The translations under genes and the position numbers were made by a program. From the NCBI RefSeq assembly GCF_036370855.1, contig NC_088112.1, positions 19,026,469 through 19,090,468 on the forward strand: DNA of 64,000 bases, read 5' to 3'. The notes under the pieces were generated by a model. The model was not told where the DNA came from, made no database searches, and saw only the letters and a program-made list of their open reading frames with translations. This DNA is from Dromaius novaehollandiae (taxonomy: Eukaryota; Chordata; Aves; Casuariiformes; Dromaiidae). Position 1 is the first letter of the stretch; each line of letters begins with the position of its first letter. Positions 11,301-24,200 of the stretch are shown here, piece after piece.

Positions 11301-14048
11301 AGTCCTTTGAACGTTTGCTCAAAGACTAGGTAGCAGCTCTGCCCCTCCAGATGTGCTCGTACTGTTCAGGGATGTGCTGTGTGGGTCCACAGAGGCAGCA
11401 GAGGGTCTGCATGGCAGAGGCTTGAGCCTGCAGAAAGGAGTATAGCGGAGAAAGGACATTTGCTGGAGCAGGCTCAATACGAAGCAATCGGTTTCTTCCC
11501 TGTCTCTCCCTAGTCCTGCAAATCTGGCACTCAGAGCAACTAAGAGAGGGCAGCTGGGAGATTTTCCAGCTTCAGCAGTATTTTCAGGGACACCACATCA
11601 GGAACAAATCCTATGTTATGCGTTGCTCCCCTTTCAGATGTTGAGAGTCTCAGCTCCTATTACCTTCAGTAGATGACACAAGGGCCTGCTCTTAGTCACT
11701 TTAATTAGGAGCCTCAGATGCTCCTCAGGAGGACCTGTTAAGAGCTAAATCACCTTTCAAAAGTGATTACCTTTCTTCTTCACTCACCACAGGAGTCCAG
11801 CCATCCTATGGCCACCTCAGCTGTGTACAGCTGGATACACATTGCGGGGAACAGTACCTACACCCTGAATTTTTTGGTTTCCTTTTCCCAGAACATATTC
11901 TCTCCGAAGACACTGCATACGTTGGCATTCTTTCCTAGAAAAACACAATATTTAATTGCAGTGCTTGATGAGTTTGATCACTAGCTGTCTCAATAAAATA
12001 TGCAAATACAAAGTCATTTCAATGCAAAGCACCTTTAAACAAAAATGGTAAGATAAATGCAATCAAGTTACAATTACATTTTTTAAGAAGACACATTACA
12101 CAAGCTCAGTAAATATGATTAGTTCTAAAACTGCCTGCACATAACTGAAAAGGAGAATAGAAAAAGGTGCTGAGTACAGTCATGACATTAAAGTAGGGCT
12201 GAGTTTCTAAAATCTTCACCTGCTGCATATATTACTCTTTGCACTGCCACTTCTCTATCACGACTCAGTGCTCAGGTCAAACTTAATTATAACTTTCTTT
12301 TCAGAACAGGAGTTGATAGCTGAACATTTCTCATGAAATTATTCAAAGTTAGAAGTATAATTTTTTATTCATCTCCTACTTTCTATAAAGATGATAAAGT
12401 GCAGTGGCTGAGATATTGATCTTCCCTGCTCATGCAAAAGACTGGGGGTCATAACTTATCTGAGGTGAAGCCCTCTGAAGTAGGATGCTGTTGCCCTTAC
12501 CTGCAGGCAGTGGATATCAAGTCTGTGCTGTCAAGGCATCCCTACAGAACATACAATTTGCACAATGTTTTATATTAATTATCTTTTTGGAGAGAAATTA
12601 AACTTTTCTGCTGCTTCTTTTTCTGATGCAGTTTATGTCACTAGAAACAGCGTTTGAAACCCATGTTCCCTCTAAATTGGGAAAAGTGAAGTGAAGGTCC
12701 TGGTTTTGGCATGTTATTATATATACAACAGATGGGTGTGAATTAGCTCTGGGCCAAACTCTAACCTCTTTTCTCAAGCAGAGCTCTTAGAACTTATCCA
12801 GTGGTAAAATTTTATATAGCTCCATCATTTTATATAGTTATATATTACTCTGGGTGTGTTGAGGCAAGTAGGTTATGAGCAAAAGATTATCCATCCCACC
12901 TATCTGGGTTCTCATTTGTAGGTGGTAATAGGTCAGGAGACAAAAGCTTTCTAAAAAACAAAATACCACAAACTTCACTTAGACACCAGGCATTCTTCAG
13001 CAAAATATCTAATAGATTCCTCTCTGCTGGAAATGCTCCATATTTCTGAGCTGCTTCCGGTACTAACCATTAAATACAACAGCAAATATAAGCTCATCAA
13101 ATATCTTATCATACAACATTTCTAGAACATAAAAATGGTTTATTTTTGAACTTCAAAAAAGCCAAGTGGAATTCCTTCTGATTAAAACAGCAATTTCAAT
13201 TAACTGCCATGCAATATTTAGCCACGTGTACCTGCTACTCTCAGGTGTCATCACTGAGCAATCATTGGAGCTAGATCAGTTTCCACTTGATCCCAGCAAC
13301 AGTTGCTCTGAGCCATCACCACTTCTTCCTTTTGAGGTGCTTACCATTTTTAGAGGTTTGATTTAACATCCAAGAAATCTCAAGACTTTAAGGTGCTTTC
13401 TGGTACCATAAGTCCCCACTGAACAAAGCCATGGTTCAGAAGAAAAGTGTTTATCTGTATGTTTTGTTCTTGCTTGAATTCAGTAAGACTTCAGGACAGG
13501 TTTAAAACCTAAATGATGTCCTGAATAGCTAAAGACATGAGCCCTAGTTTAGATAAAGGCATTTGCATATGGTTAAATATTTAATTTTAAGCATGTGTTA
13601 GTCCTGTTGACCTCACTGGCACTGCTTGTGAGATGAAAGTTAACTGCTGGGGGCGATGTGTGAGTGCGTGTGTAAAATGCGGGCTCTACTGAAATAAATG
13701 GGATTTCTGCGGCTGATTTCAAAGGGTCCCAATTTTACCCCAGGCATTCTGCTGCTTTAGAGACCTCAGTCTCCATCTTAGTGTTAGATATGTTAATGAT
13801 CCAGTTTTTGTAGCTGTTATTGTTTTCTCTTGTAGAAAACTTCAAGCAACCTTAGGAATGAATTTACTTAATGTAACTCCTTCATCATCCTTCCATCTCT
13901 AATCTCTGCCTACTTCCTGAATTTTCCTCCTGACTGGAATGGATCAGTTTTAAGAGTCATGTAGCACTTTATCTCTGAGCAGAGTATGTTATAATACACT
14001 CAGTTTCTTCCACTTTTTATTAAGTTGCTCTACTGATGCATTAGAGCT

Positions 14049-14112
14049 TGGTGGGAGAGGTTCTTTCTTCATTATGAACCTAGTGGGAAAGGTTCTTATT
14101 TCATTATGAACT
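14049..14112. repeat. 32-bp tandem duplication, diverged
   Basis: Two adjacent copies of a roughly 32-bp unit occur head to tail. Each contains GTGGGA(G/A)AGGTTCTT followed by TTCATTATGAAC. The copies differ at several positions, so the duplication is not very recent. It lies in intron 1 with no evident function. Confidence 0.8.
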
Positions 14113-14742
14113 TTACTTTCAACTTTGTATGGTCACAAAATTGCTTTCTTAATACTTGTTTACATTTTAATGCAGCTGCTAAAAAGTTGCTGTAAAAATT
14201 GTATTAAAAAAAAACCCTCTCTTCACAACTAGTTTCTGCTCTAGACCAGTGAAAAAGGGAAGAATTAAAGAGATAGATACATACATATGTACATATTAAT
14301 TCCATACAGAGAGTTACCTTGAGAATTTCTGTGTCCTAAAACTCTGAGTATTTTATTCTTTCTGGGACAGTTTTTCTGCCTTTTCGCTGCTTCCCTTACT
14401 CTCTTCTCCTCCTAAAGAGCATATTCTTGAAGGCATTGTATCTTCTCCGTATTGTGTCCTGGCACCTTTACCTCTTGTTATTCAGGGCAACACTTTCAAA
14501 CTCCCACAGTGTTTTTGCAGAGCAACACATGAACTTTTCATTGACTGAAGGTCAAAACTGACTTGGAGAACAGATGGAGTGTCGAAGGATGAACCTTTGC
14601 CACCCACTGAGCATTATCACCTGCTTATTTATTACATGTGCCCACTGCAGTTTAGAGGCTCCTGAAGTTTTTACCCAAGTGATTTAGAACTTGCCACTGG
14701 ACTTAGTACAAGTGCCTTGTGAAAATGGAGAGTTGTTTTTAC

Positions 14743-14792
14743 CTTTTTACTCATTGTATTCTTTGGGCTTTTTACTCAGTGTGTTCTTTGGG
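14743..14792. repeat. 25-bp tandem duplication
   Basis: Two adjacent 25-bp copies (14743-14767 and 14768-14792) share CTTTTTACTCA at one end and TTCTTTGGG at the other, with two mismatches. It is a simple slippage or duplication product in intron 1. Confidence 0.85.
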
Positions 14793-15254
14793 CTTGGAAG
14801 GTGATTTACTCCCAGTGCTTAGGGTCTAACACAGGAGGACTATGATTTTGTTGAGATGCTACTGCAATAAAATAAAATTAAAAAAAAAGAGCAAGAATGA
14901 ACAGACAGTAAATGAAAAGTGTGAATCTTTCAAAAACACTGAGAGATTTAGGATTTCAGTTAATTTCATACAACTGGGTGTCTAATTCCTCTGTGAGCTC
15001 AGTTGCATATAGCATAGGTTTCTTTGGGCGTTCCACAGAAGATGGGATAGGAAGAATAATTTGTCTCCACCAACTCCAGGTAAAGGCATTTCACTCTCAC
15101 AATCAGTGGGGAAACTAAATGAATTTCTCATCCATTCATAACTTTGCCTTCTGTTTGTGGTCAGATACATGTCATCTTGTCTTCCTGCAGTAGCTCTCCA
15201 AAAGCTGCTAGCTTGAGAGTGGCATGAGCCCCAATCAGGAGTTATACCAGTGTT

Positions 15255-15295
15255 TATATACATATATATATATATATATAGTGTGTATATATATA
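15255..15295. repeat. (TA)n microsatellite
   Basis: TA dinucleotides run for about 40 bases, broken once by CA and once by GTGTG. It is 0.8 kb upstream of exon 2 in intron 1 and is likely polymorphic in length. Confidence 0.9.
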
Positions 15296-16112
15296 GTATA
15301 CCAGAGTAGTCCCTGGATTTGAGTACTTATCTTTAGAATAGCTGCCAAATGTATTTCAGTGAGAAAATTATACAGTCTCTAATTAAACTGTTCTGGATCA
15401 GGAAACAGGAAAATGGTATTACGTAGCATGAGAACAAGATGTGAATGTACTTTTGTCTTTGTAGCAGCTGAAACTTAGCAGAATGTGCAATACATTTATC
15501 CCTGTCATATTTAATGTCAGAATCTCTCCTGCCTTGCACAGATGAGTACCACCTAAGGTATGTTTAAGGCCATAATTCAATACCATGGAATTTAATTGCC
15601 TGAATGATACCATTAAACCTATGTGCTTAAAGTTAGATGTGTGCTTTTTAATGTTATGGAACATAGTTTATGGGCCTGATCTGAAGTCTATTGAAATGGA
15701 GAGTCCACCAACTTTCTTTAGCTTGCCTCATATCCTCAAGGATAAAACCCAAGAATAGTAATTTGGAGACACATTATGTTGTGGACACCATTCCTAGATA
15801 CTACATAATGGGATTCCAAGAAATGAAAATGGAAAACAATGTGTTTATGCAAATTTTTTCTGCCTGCTTCCAAGTTAAGAGTCTTCTGGAGTATCCCTGT
15901 CAAAATCCACAAGGGTTTAAACGTCAGAAGAGAGCTTGGCTGCAGTTCAGCAAAACTCTCTTTTATTCCGCATGTATCCTAAGTGATTTTTAAAATGTGG
16001 TTCAGATCATATAAAGCTGGAAAGATTAGATCCTAACGAGACGTTACTTCAGGTTATGTGAGATTGTGAATTTTGAAGAGTATAACCAACCATACTTTCT
16101 GGTTTTCTGCAG

Positions 16113-16890
16113 GTTGAGAAACAGCAATTATAAAAACATGCATCGAAGGCACACAACCCTTCGTGAGAAGGGCCGGAGGCAGGCCATCCGGGGCCCAGCC
16201 TACATGTTCAATGAGAAAGGCACTAGCCTGACTGCAGAAGAGGAACGCTTTCTGGATTCTGCAGAATATGGCAACATTCCTGTTGTGCGAAAAATGCTGG
16301 AGGAATCCAAAACCTTGAACTTCAATTGTGTTGATTACATGGGACAAAACGCCCTACAGTTGGCAGTAGGGAACGAGCATTTGGAAGTGACGGAACTCCT
16401 CCTTAAAAAGGAGAATCTAGCTCGAGTTGGGGATGCACTTTTGTTAGCCATCAGTAAAGGATATGTGCGCATTGTGGAAGCAATATTGAACCATCCAGCC
16501 TTTGCACAAGGACAGCGTCTCACACTTAGCCCCCTTGAGCAGGAACTGAGAGATGATGATTTTTACGCCTACGATGAAGATGGAACTCGGTTCTCCCATG
16601 ACATTACCCCTATCATACTTGCTGCCCATTGCCAGGAGTATGAAATTGTCCACATCTTACTTCTAAAAGGCGCGCGGATTGAAAGGCCGCATGACTATTT
16701 TTGCAAGTGCAACGAATGTATCGAGAAACAGAGGAAAGATTCCTTTAGTCACTCTCGATCGAGAATGAACGCCTACAAAGGATTAGCCAGTGCTGCTTAT
16801 TTGTCTCTTTCCAGTGAAGATCCTGTCCTTACTGCTTTAGAGCTAAGCAATGAATTGGCCAGACTAGCCAACATTGAAACTGAATTTAAG
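16113..16890 (+). CDS. TRPC7: TRPC7 exon 2: N terminus, ankyrin repeats, zinc site, TRP_2 region
   Basis: The first base completes the split ATG, and 259 codons follow (residues 2-260), ending in AAG before the donor GTAATT at 16891. The protein reads as short canonical transient receptor potential channel 7. There is a basic N-terminal segment (residues 11-27), then about four ankyrin repeats over roughly residues 42-192. His194, Cys198, Cys200 and Cys203 (16690-16719) match the HxxxCxCxxC zinc-binding pattern of TRPC channels. The TRP_2 segment begins near residue 205. The residue pattern ([27 protein letters not shown]) is that of TRPC7 rather than TRPC3 or TRPC6. In the cell the channel is a plasma-membrane tetramer passing Ca2+ and Na+ after receptor/phospholipase C signalling; this exon is the cytoplasmic part. 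A second ATG, Met10 at 16138, has A at -3 and could serve as an alternative start. Confidence 0.97.
16690..16719 (+). other. TRPC7: TRPC zinc-binding motif HxxxCxCxxC
   Basis: Codons for His194, Cys198, Cys200 and Cys203 form the motif [10 protein letters not shown]. In TRPC channel structures (described for TRPC4/5 and conserved in TRPC3/6) an equivalent His plus three Cys hold a zinc ion between the ankyrin and linker regions. All four ligands are present, so the site should be intact. Confidence 0.85.
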
Positions 16891-17802
16891 GTAATTCACC
16901 ACCATGCCTTTTTCCTGGGGCTGAATGTGTTCAGGGTACTCTATATTCCACATGTGTAACCAAGTCTTGATACACAGTTTTGGGGGAGGGAGGAAATGGA
17001 AGCTACAGAAACAATCTCAGAAATTCAAAGTGAGAAATCAGATACCAATACAGCCAGGTGAGGGGAGGATTTGATCTGTATTTTGACCTTATGAAGTCTT
17101 TTATTGCAAGTGAAAAGGTATGCTTGGGAATAAATTATTCCCACTACAATACTTGGTGAGGAAGAGGGCAAAACAAAAATGAAGATTTTCCTATTTCTTT
17201 AAAAGGTAGTTTGTAAGAGTTTAACAAATATTATTTCCTTCTGTGAGGCATGAAAATCGAGCACTTTCATTGCTGTTTTTAAGAATATAGAAGGAAATAG
17301 ATCAGACTTTCCTCCACCATTTTGTATGTAAAAGAGAGATTTATTAAGTGTGTGTTGCCAGAGAAATGTCATGCTATCCTCCAAATCCATAGCCATTTTG
17401 AGCAACTGGTGAGTAGCAAAGTAAGATATTAACAAAGCTGCATGTTAATGCCTTTGATTTTCATGCCTTGCATTTTCAGAATAGTCTCTTTCAATTCTTA
17501 CTGCTCCAATTGCAAATACATGCATATTACGAACACAAAATGTGTTAGCCCTATGGAGGGAGGAGCATAAAAGTTCTGAAGAATGTTACAGGCAAAAATT
17601 ATCACTCAGCATTTCAAATGTGTTAACTGCGCATAGAGCCAGGTCACTGTACCTCCTCCAGTTAATAAATATTTGAGACTGAGTATCACATATTACAGCA
17701 CAGCCATCCTTCCTCAGAATTTTTATGTTGCTCACTGTGATTGCTTAGAATGTGTATTTTTGCAGCAGGAATAAAAACTAGATTATTTTGCCCCAAAAGC
17801 AA

Positions 17803-17834
17803 AGACTCTTATTTCTTATAAGAAAGGTAAGTCT
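17803..17834. repeat. Imperfect hairpin with a 14-bp perfect palindrome
   Basis: The core TTTCTTATAAGAAA (17812-17825) is its own reverse complement, and the flanks AGACT and AGTCT also pair, giving about 12 matched positions in 16. It lies in intron 2, 0.9 kb after exon 2. No function is known. Confidence 0.6.
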
Positions 17835-18955
17835 CTTTTGTCTAGCAATCTGTTTCAGAGGCAAAGGTGTAGAGAGAGGTTGGCTTATTGGTTTAGGAAT
17901 CCAGTAATTTAGTCCAGTTATAATTACAAAAGGTATAAATTACGTACTTCTGGTGCTCTGCAAAATAATTTGACTATGGTACAATGTATCTTAATGGCTG
18001 ATTACTGCTTCTCTATATGACGGATTTCATGAAAAAGGGGGAGAAAAATTATCAGGATATTGTTTCGATATTTATAGTCCTGCCAAGCATAACAGTGGAA
18101 CTTGCAGAACTCTCTCTTACAAGTTATTCAAGATTTGCATTATCATAATAAGTTTCTAAATGTCCAATGTCATTTGCATTATTTCTCTAAGTCATTTACA
18201 TGGCATAAATAGCATTGTCTCCCTTTCTAAAATAAATTAGTCATGAAAAAGCTCATTTTCAGCAGCTCAGTCATCAACCTAAGACCATTTTCTGGCTTAT
18301 GACTATTGTGCAGCTACAATCACGATTGATGACACTGGGGTAATAAAATCCATGTTCTGAGTAAACTGGGGTAGGATGCCTGCCAGGAATCCATTATTTT
18401 TGATTTAGAGAACTATTCAAGTGTTCTAGCATTCTTTTCAGAATTTACAACTATACCCTCTCTAATCTAAAAGTGACAAGAAACACATTCTGAAGCTATT
18501 TCCATTGAAACTAAGTAGAAACTCTATAACAGACAGAAGAAAAAAAAGAAGCAAGCCACTGATCTCTTTTAGGAATTAGATTAGGGCAAAATCTTGCAAA
18601 TTTTTTTACCCGTGTGAATAAGAATTGGAAGGATCCAACATGATGAAAATTTAAAAGGGATTTTTCATTGCCTGTCATTCGGTCCTGGCTTTGGGACTGT
18701 CCCTAGTGAAGCAGCCTAATTGAGTTCAGTGAGACTGGCTGCTTGAGCGAGGGTTACTCCAGCGTGAAAGCACTCACATCCACCGTTAACAACATTAATA
18801 TCTCATTAATGTTCCAGTTTCTTTGCAGTAGGAAAATATACCCTAGGTGGAGCATCAGCAGCTCCAGTGTTACATGCTTGTCAGCTCTGATAAGTGTCTT
18901 GCTGCATAAATGTAAATATATTTCTACCAGAATCCCTCCTTTTGTTCATTAAGCT

Positions 18956-18982
18956 GCCAGCGTGGTCTAGACCAGCACTGGC
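18956..18982. repeat. Inverted repeat with 12-bp core TGGTCTAGACCA
   Basis: The core at 18963-18974 is a perfect palindrome. Outer arms GCCAG (18956-18960) and CTGGC (18978-18982) also pair, so the 27-bp segment forms a nearly complete cruciform. It may be a dimeric factor site or chance. Confidence 0.6.
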
Positions 18983-21239
18983 AGGTACATGAATCCTCCA
19001 GAAGCAAACAAGGGATCGAATGTTGAACAGTCTTGTGAGGTTTACCCTGCAGCTCCCCAGCATTAACAAATGGTTGCAAGTAAATCAATAGAGGGAAATT
19101 ACCAGGAATCCTCTGCCAATTTATTGGTTTTTTTTCAGGAAAGTCTTCCTATTCCATCGCTTTATTGAAGATCCTCTGCAACACGCATCTACCTGTGCTA
19201 GTGAAGTAGCTCAGAAGTCAAACCCCTACCAATAGTTCACTTCAAATTTGTCACATTCTTTCAATATATTGTTTCCAGAAATAATAAACAACTGAAGTAC
19301 TATAATATATTCTCACTGTAGAGAAAATGAGAATATGTATTTATTGAAAGATGTTTATTCTTATTAACATAATCAATGTGACAGAATAGAGTAAGAGTAC
19401 AGTAGAATTTTTTTCACTGAATATGACAATTCATGATTTTTATGGCTAGAAAAAAAGAATGCAATTACTGAAAATGTATTTAAGAAGCCTGCAAATATGA
19501 AAAATTAATGAAATCAGACAAGCTCTGGAGGATATTTTGTGTCTTAAAATAATACTTTCCTCAACTTTTACTTTCAGTTGCTGAAGTTCTGTAATTACCA
19601 TCAGTGCTCAACAGATTTAAAAAATTATCACTTATGATTATTTGAGAATAGTTATTTCTATGCAAGCTTAGCAATACCATTTGCAGGAGGTATAAAGAGT
19701 CCTTGAAACTGAAGGACATGAGTAAGATTTTAATAACGTAGGTGGACAAATAGTAATTAAGGTGGTTAGATAACCTACCTCTGAAGAAACTCCTAGCATG
19801 AGCTAATTAAAATATAAATGCGGTGTCTCTCACCTGCTGCTTGCTGCTCTAACTCTCATATGCAATAGCATCATTCAGCACACCAGACTAGCCGAGGGGC
19901 CAGGAAATGCACTACGTTTTTGGAGAACATTAATTTTATTTTTAGCGTTAAGGCTTTCTGTACAGATATGAAATAAAGCAGCCATGTAAACCCCACTAAA
20001 GGGTAAAAGTTGAATCAGTTATGGTTGGCCACAATTTGAGAGAGACTCCAATGAAGATCACTGAGTGACAACCATTTTATCAGTTCTTTTTTACAGAGGT
20101 AGAAGCTGAATAAGTTGTTCTCACCCTAAATCGCTAGATTTCAAGATTTACCCTACAGTCTTTATTCAATTCCTTTCCAAAAGTGTCACACATCACAAAG
20201 TAACGTGGGAGTAAAATTAAGGAAAAAATGGGAGTCTAGACATACTCTAAATCTCGCTGCTGGCCCTCTGGAGCCTTTCCGTCAATCGATCAATAGGGCC
20301 TTTAAGAGCATAAGTAGGCATCCTGGCTGTCGCTCTGAAGTGGATGTACTGCCCTATTGAACTCCCTTTCTGATGTGCTGATTTTGGCTCAAAAGCAAGA
20401 TTGAGATAGTCCACTACTGTGTGGCTTTCCACACGCTGAAAAGAATAATAAGAGTGGAGGCTTGGAGCTGGAAGAAAGATGGAAGCTGTCAGAGCCAATC
20501 AATACTGATAGTTTTACCGGAGCAGATACTCCACTGGGGTGAAGCAGTGCTTTTCCACTGAAGGCTGGAGGAGTCCACAGCAGACGAGCATCTGTTCCAC
20601 TGTTTAGAATAAATGCATGGTTTGGATCAATGTTACTCAGCTGTTATTGCAAGCAAATGTCAGCTTTTGTAAGGCTTATTGATGACAAAAAAAAGAAAAC
20701 TATTAAATAATATTATGTTGGTATAGAAATAATTTCTGCTTTTTTCCTTAAATCTTTCAGTGCCAAAGTCTTTCAAAAAAGATATCTTTTCAATGTGAGA
20801 GAACTTTGAAAGACATAGAGCTCTGATTCATGGATCTAAAATTAAAAAATTCAACCCCTTTCCCCCTCCCCCAAAATAAGGCATGAAAAATATTGAACTG
20901 GCCATTTCTACTGAAAATTTTCAGTGTCTCTGGCATTGTGATTCCATTAAGCAACTTAGCAATTAGCCTAGAAACAGGGTTGGGGTAGGAACTCCCCTCC
21001 CACCTCCCCCCCCACCAAGATGGGGATTCTTGAAATTTCAGGAAAGAGGGAAGCAATGTCCAAGTCACTGTGGCTGCTTGCAGACCTTTGTGCAATGAGG
21101 CCCCTCATCAGTGGAAAACAGCCCAAGCCAAAAACCAGCCTTAACAAGCTGCTCTGCCATTCCTACATATCTCATTTGAAAACTCAGAATTAAGAACTAG
21201 GTCATGACTTTCTCCTTTTCTGAATTTTTCGTTGTGGGT

Positions 21240-21256
21240 AAAAAAAAAAAAAAAAA
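21240..21256 (+). repeat. A17 homopolymer
   Basis: Seventeen consecutive A in intron 2. No LINE- or SINE-like body is recognised immediately upstream, so I read it as a simple tract and not as a retroposon tail. Confidence 0.85.
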
Positions 21257-24200
21257 CAGCAACATTCACTGGGGCCTGGGCAATGCAGATCAGGAGCCTA
21301 ATTTAGTCCTGCCCTTTTGGGGAGAGACAGAGGGTGGCCTTTCTCCCTTTGTAGATGAGAGGGATCCAAGCTCTACTAGGCTACAGTTAGTTGCCATCTC
21401 CCCCAAAACAGCCACATATTTTAATCCCTGGTCTAATGGCTCTTTCCCACCCTTTATGGAAAAATAAAAAGAGCATTAACTTTGTCCTGTATTTCTGTTT
21501 TAATTTTACTTCTGCCATTTTAATTGAAATAAACCCATCAGTTTCCCACCCAATCTGGCTTACAATCTGCAGAAGCGTGGCATGTAATGAAATTCAACCT
21601 TAGAATTTAGGCAAATTATAGTTTAATACCTCCCAATCAGTGTGTATATATCTCACATTGTGTTAAGATATTATACGGCTTCTAAGTAGGTCTGAGTGTT
21701 AAACACAGCTGACTATAAAGGGAGATGTTAAGCATCTGAAGCTACAAGGGCATGCTGAGCATTTACTTCAATTGAAAAATCTATGTACATTTCCATTTTT
21801 TTCAAAACTAGCAGACATTGTACCTGAGTCGTAAAACAAATAATCCTTCACTCATCGACCAGTTGTATCCCGCTGCTTTTACTCATGCAGGTAAACCTGA
21901 ACTCACTTCCAGTATCAATAACATAGGTAGGACTTGTCCAAAAGAACAAGCTACTGCCCAAGAATCCAGCTGGTGAGAGCTGCTCTCTGATTTGGAACAG
22001 ACTTTGGCCCAGAGAAATCAATCTCCCTCGTTTCACCTTGGTGCGAAGATGTATGCAGATGTCTGCATAGGTGCCAGCTGTTCGCAGCCAGGTGACTCAT
22101 TTCAAAGACTGGAATATTAAAAGCAAAGTCAACAGAATCATTTTCATATGTCCATTTTTCCCCTTAGGATATTACTTTTCTAGCAGACAGGCTGCAGAAA
22201 ATGCCCTTGCAACTGTCTCTTACATGAGACCTAATATTACTACGCACGTTTTGAAAACAGTGAATGAAATAGAATAGTAGCTCTGTTTACTCTTTCCTAA
22301 AGCTGTGTCTGTGTGTGCTCCTGTTTCTGGTGCAATCCCACTCTACACACAGGTTGGTTTTACAGCTTCTCACACTCCCAAAATAGCAACCTGACTACAT
22401 GCTTCGAGATCAGCGAACATCCTTGTGACGAAGACAATCAGCCAATTCATTCCATTTAGCAATCTGGGCAAATTAAATTACAGAATTGCAAAGGAGGCTA
22501 TGAAAAGATCTCACCAATCATAAGTGGTAAATAAGATCTCAGCTCATGTTGATTAAAACGTTACTGAAGGCCTGATCAAAACCACCACCTGGAAGACATA
22601 TGGTGTGTGGTCTTTGTTTATCTATCCTACCAGCATTGTCGGTTCCCTTACTGCAGCATAACATGTTTTGTTTCTAAATGAAACGCCTCTTGCTGTCACT
22701 CTACTTTTAACTGTTGCCCTTTCTTTAAAAAATGTTGGGATGTGTCTTGATGAAATGATCCAAAAGCTCGGCCTCGCTGTGAACCTGCTCTGCTGGGCAC
22801 CTGAGCAGGCGTTTCCAGAGTCAGCTGATAGACCACAACTGGCTGCTGGGCTGTGGGGACTGGTGGCTTGTGTGGCACCAAGTCAAGTGTGTAGTTGCCT
22901 AGAGAGATGCCTACAAGGAACTACTTGTCCTCTCAGTGGGGCTGCAGTAATGTAAGACAGCTGAGGCTCAAATCCCTAAATTCTGCTACCAAAAGACTGG
23001 CAAAACAGCCCAGGAGACATGATGATCTGTAGCAGTTAGTGATGATTTGGCATTCCTGCAATGTAACTCTTGTTCCAGTAAGCCATCCCCACTGTTTTCC
23101 TACCCAAATGCAAATTGCTAACTTCATAGCATATGCTTGATGTAAACTTAATAGAAATGACCTTGTAAAGTTTCTCAGTATTTCTGACCTTATCTCTGCA
23201 AATGAGGAATTGGGGCCAGATTCTGCACTTTGAAGATGCCACTGTACTGCTGCTGCAAAGTAATAAGAATTTGAATGGTTGGTTATATCTTGCTGAGGAA
23301 TCGCAACTTCACAGTGTTGCATAACGGCTCCCAGCCTCGTAATTTCTCAAGACATCTGCAAATCATGGACAATGGTGAGGATAAATACATTACAGACTGT
23401 AAACTGCCTTGTTTCTCCAGTAAGGAGATCCATGTTGATTGCTAAAATAAATTGGTACCATTTGATTTAATAGAATAAGTCTAACTCATCAAATAGAAAA
23501 TAAATAGATTATTTTTTAATTTTTAAACTTGTGGGAAAATAATTGTGGTTGTAATAAACATAGAGAATATAAAAATAATGTAAAGTCTTAAGAAAACTTG
23601 AAAAGAGCTAACTGCAAAAGTAAGACTCTGTGATCCTGGCTGAGAAGCATTTTGAGATGAAAAGTACATGCTACATGGAGTTAAAAATCATAATTAAGCT
23701 ATTGCTTTTTGAAATGAATGAATGATTAAGGAAAGAGAAATGAGCACAAAATATCAGGAAAAAAAACAGTAGGAAGGGAAATATTTTGGGAGAATAGAGG
23801 ATAACGATGAGCTTGGAAAGACAGAAAATTTCTTGAAAAACATCAGGATGGAAAATAGTAACACTACAATCTAAAAATCGGAAGGTAGAACATGTGCTTC
23901 CTATCAGAACCGAACAAACTCTTGTATTTGTTTGCTCTCTGTATGTATTGACTATGTGATTGGAGGCAGCTCCTGAGACTCTTTTCCCCATGAAGAAAGA
24001 CACTGTTGTGGGAACCTCCCTCATTAACCTCATGTAAATCGATCACTTAATTTTTCTCTTCTGGACTGCTCTTCCTTGAATGACTCTCTTATCCCTCCAC
24101 AGTCTCTTGCCTTAAACTACTCTCCGGCAGGAATCTTGCTTTTGATATGTTTGGGAACAGCTTTTAGAAGTCATATTTATTACCTAAATAAGATGCTCTT

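Larger units (their letters stand above)
8371..16112 (+). other. TRPC7: TRPC7 intron 1 (7742 bp)
   Basis: The donor GTAAGC is at 8371. The acceptor, a pyrimidine tract ending TTTTCTGCAG, ends at 16112. The first 300 bases are still CpG-island DNA; the rest is AT-rich. It contains T15 (8812-8826) and T13 (9762-9774) runs, a G-rich tract near 9932-9943, two tandem duplications (14049-14112 and 14743-14792) and a TA microsatellite (15255-15295), listed separately. No open frame here resembles a protein. The frame entering exon 2 is open back to about 16066 but has no ATG before the acceptor, so an alternative coding start from retained intron is not supported. Confidence 0.85.

Noticed and set aside
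16066..16112. Upstream extension of the exon 2 frame into intron 1
   Set aside because: The apparent start at 16066 is GTG, not ATG, and the segment is the polypyrimidine tract and acceptor of intron 1.
20247..20498. 83-codon minus-strand frame with an acceptor-like TTCTTTTCAG at about 20436-20447
   Set aside because: No recognisable protein and no convincing donor before the stop. The peptide looks plausible only because the patch is less AT-rich.
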